DNA of 64,000 nucleotides from Micromonospora chersina (GTDB taxonomy: Bacteria > Actinomycetota > Actinomycetes > Mycobacteriales > Micromonosporaceae), in contig NZ_FMIB01000002.1 in assembly GCF_900091475.1 (NCBI RefSeq), forward strand, positions 4,216,001 through 4,280,000. The letters are read 5' to 3'. Positions 63,748-64,000 of the stretch are shown here, in pieces. Position 1 is the first letter of the stretch, and each line of letters starts with the position of its first letter. The translations under genes were made by a program, and so were the position numbers. Under the pieces are notes generated by a model that did not search any database, was not told the DNA's origin, and worked only from the letters and a program-made list of their open reading frames with translations.

Positions 63748-64000
63748 GACATCACCTCGATCGGGTGTCGGCGGGGCTGCCGCCCGGTGTGGTACCCGCG
63801 ATGCCGGCATCCATGGCGGCGCGCGGGACGCCGGTTGGTCGATCGTAGTCGCCGCCGTCCAGGACCGGGCCCACCATGTGGGTACGTCCACATCCCGGAC
63901 CGGCCGGCTGCCCGCCACGGGTGGGCGTTCGCGCGTCCACTCCCGTAGCGTCAGGTGGGGGCGTACGATCGCTCGTCGGGGGCAGGAAGGCGGCGGGTGA
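63748..64000. promoter_or_regulatory. Divergent promoter region at the right edge
   Basis: No gene is seen. GGAAGG at 63985-63990 followed by GTG at 63997 suggests that a plus-strand gene starts in the last bases of the window. TACGAT at 63964-63969 is a possible -10 element for it. Confidence 0.4.

Overview
The window is a high-GC actinobacterial chromosome segment that spans the replication origin. The gene set and order (gyrA-gyrB-dciA-recF-gnd-dnaN-oriC-dnaA-rpmH-rnpA-yidD-yidC-jag-rsmG-parA-parB), the many GTG starts, the very GC-rich third codon positions and several protein types (DUF397, SigE-type ECF sigma factor, DLW-39, DUF3566) point to Micromonosporaceae, most likely Micromonospora or a close relative. 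This assignment comes from recognising gene content, not from a database search.

Layout. 0-13 kb: a truncated FAD monooxygenase divergent from a TetR regulator, a rhodanese sulfurtransferase, a 979-residue secreted repeat protein, an SGNH hydrolase pair, two membrane-anchored extracytoplasmic proteins (a zinc protease-like protein and a PQQ-type propeller), an ECF sigma factor with an overlapping propeller membrane protein, DUF397, a methyltransferase and a VOC protein. 13-36 kb: proS, two CBS-pair proteins, SufE, a DsbA/FrnE oxidoreductase, a YbaK-type deacylase, an MFS exporter behind a MerR-type promoter, a 1,520-residue P-type ATPase with a degenerate duplicated front half, a Ser/Thr kinase, the tRNA t6A enzyme Sua5/TsaC, an APH-type kinase and small regulator/enzyme pairs. 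33.9-36.2 kb looks like an inserted segment: it is bounded by tRNA-Ala on the right and by a degenerate copy of that tRNA's 3' end on the left.

36-54 kb is the origin core. Reading outward to the left of dnaA, all on the minus strand, are dnaN, gnd, recF, dciA, gyrB, gyrA, DUF3566, tRNA-Ile(GAT), DLW-39 and tRNA-Ala(TGC). A MarR/hypothetical cluster is inserted between dciA and gyrB. To the right, on the plus strand, are rpmH, rnpA, yidD, yidC, jag and rsmG. oriC lies between dnaN and dnaA and is dense in DnaA boxes.

54-64 kb is the segregation locus. parA and parB are followed by about 2.9 kb without a convincing gene. That stretch holds four perfect-core parS sites and two different arrays with a period near 17 bp, and it ends in a second DnaA-box-like cluster beside the last parS. 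Two more parS sites lie inside the parA reading frame and a one-mismatch parS sits near 16.6 kb. The right end holds a HIT-like hypothetical protein and an aminotransferase/D-Ala-D-Ala-ligase-like operon.

The least explained structures are the parS-rich repeat desert, the tRNA-Ala-bounded segment and the duplicated P-type ATPase. All coordinates and motifs were read by eye. Family assignments rest on recognised motifs and no search or alignment was run.
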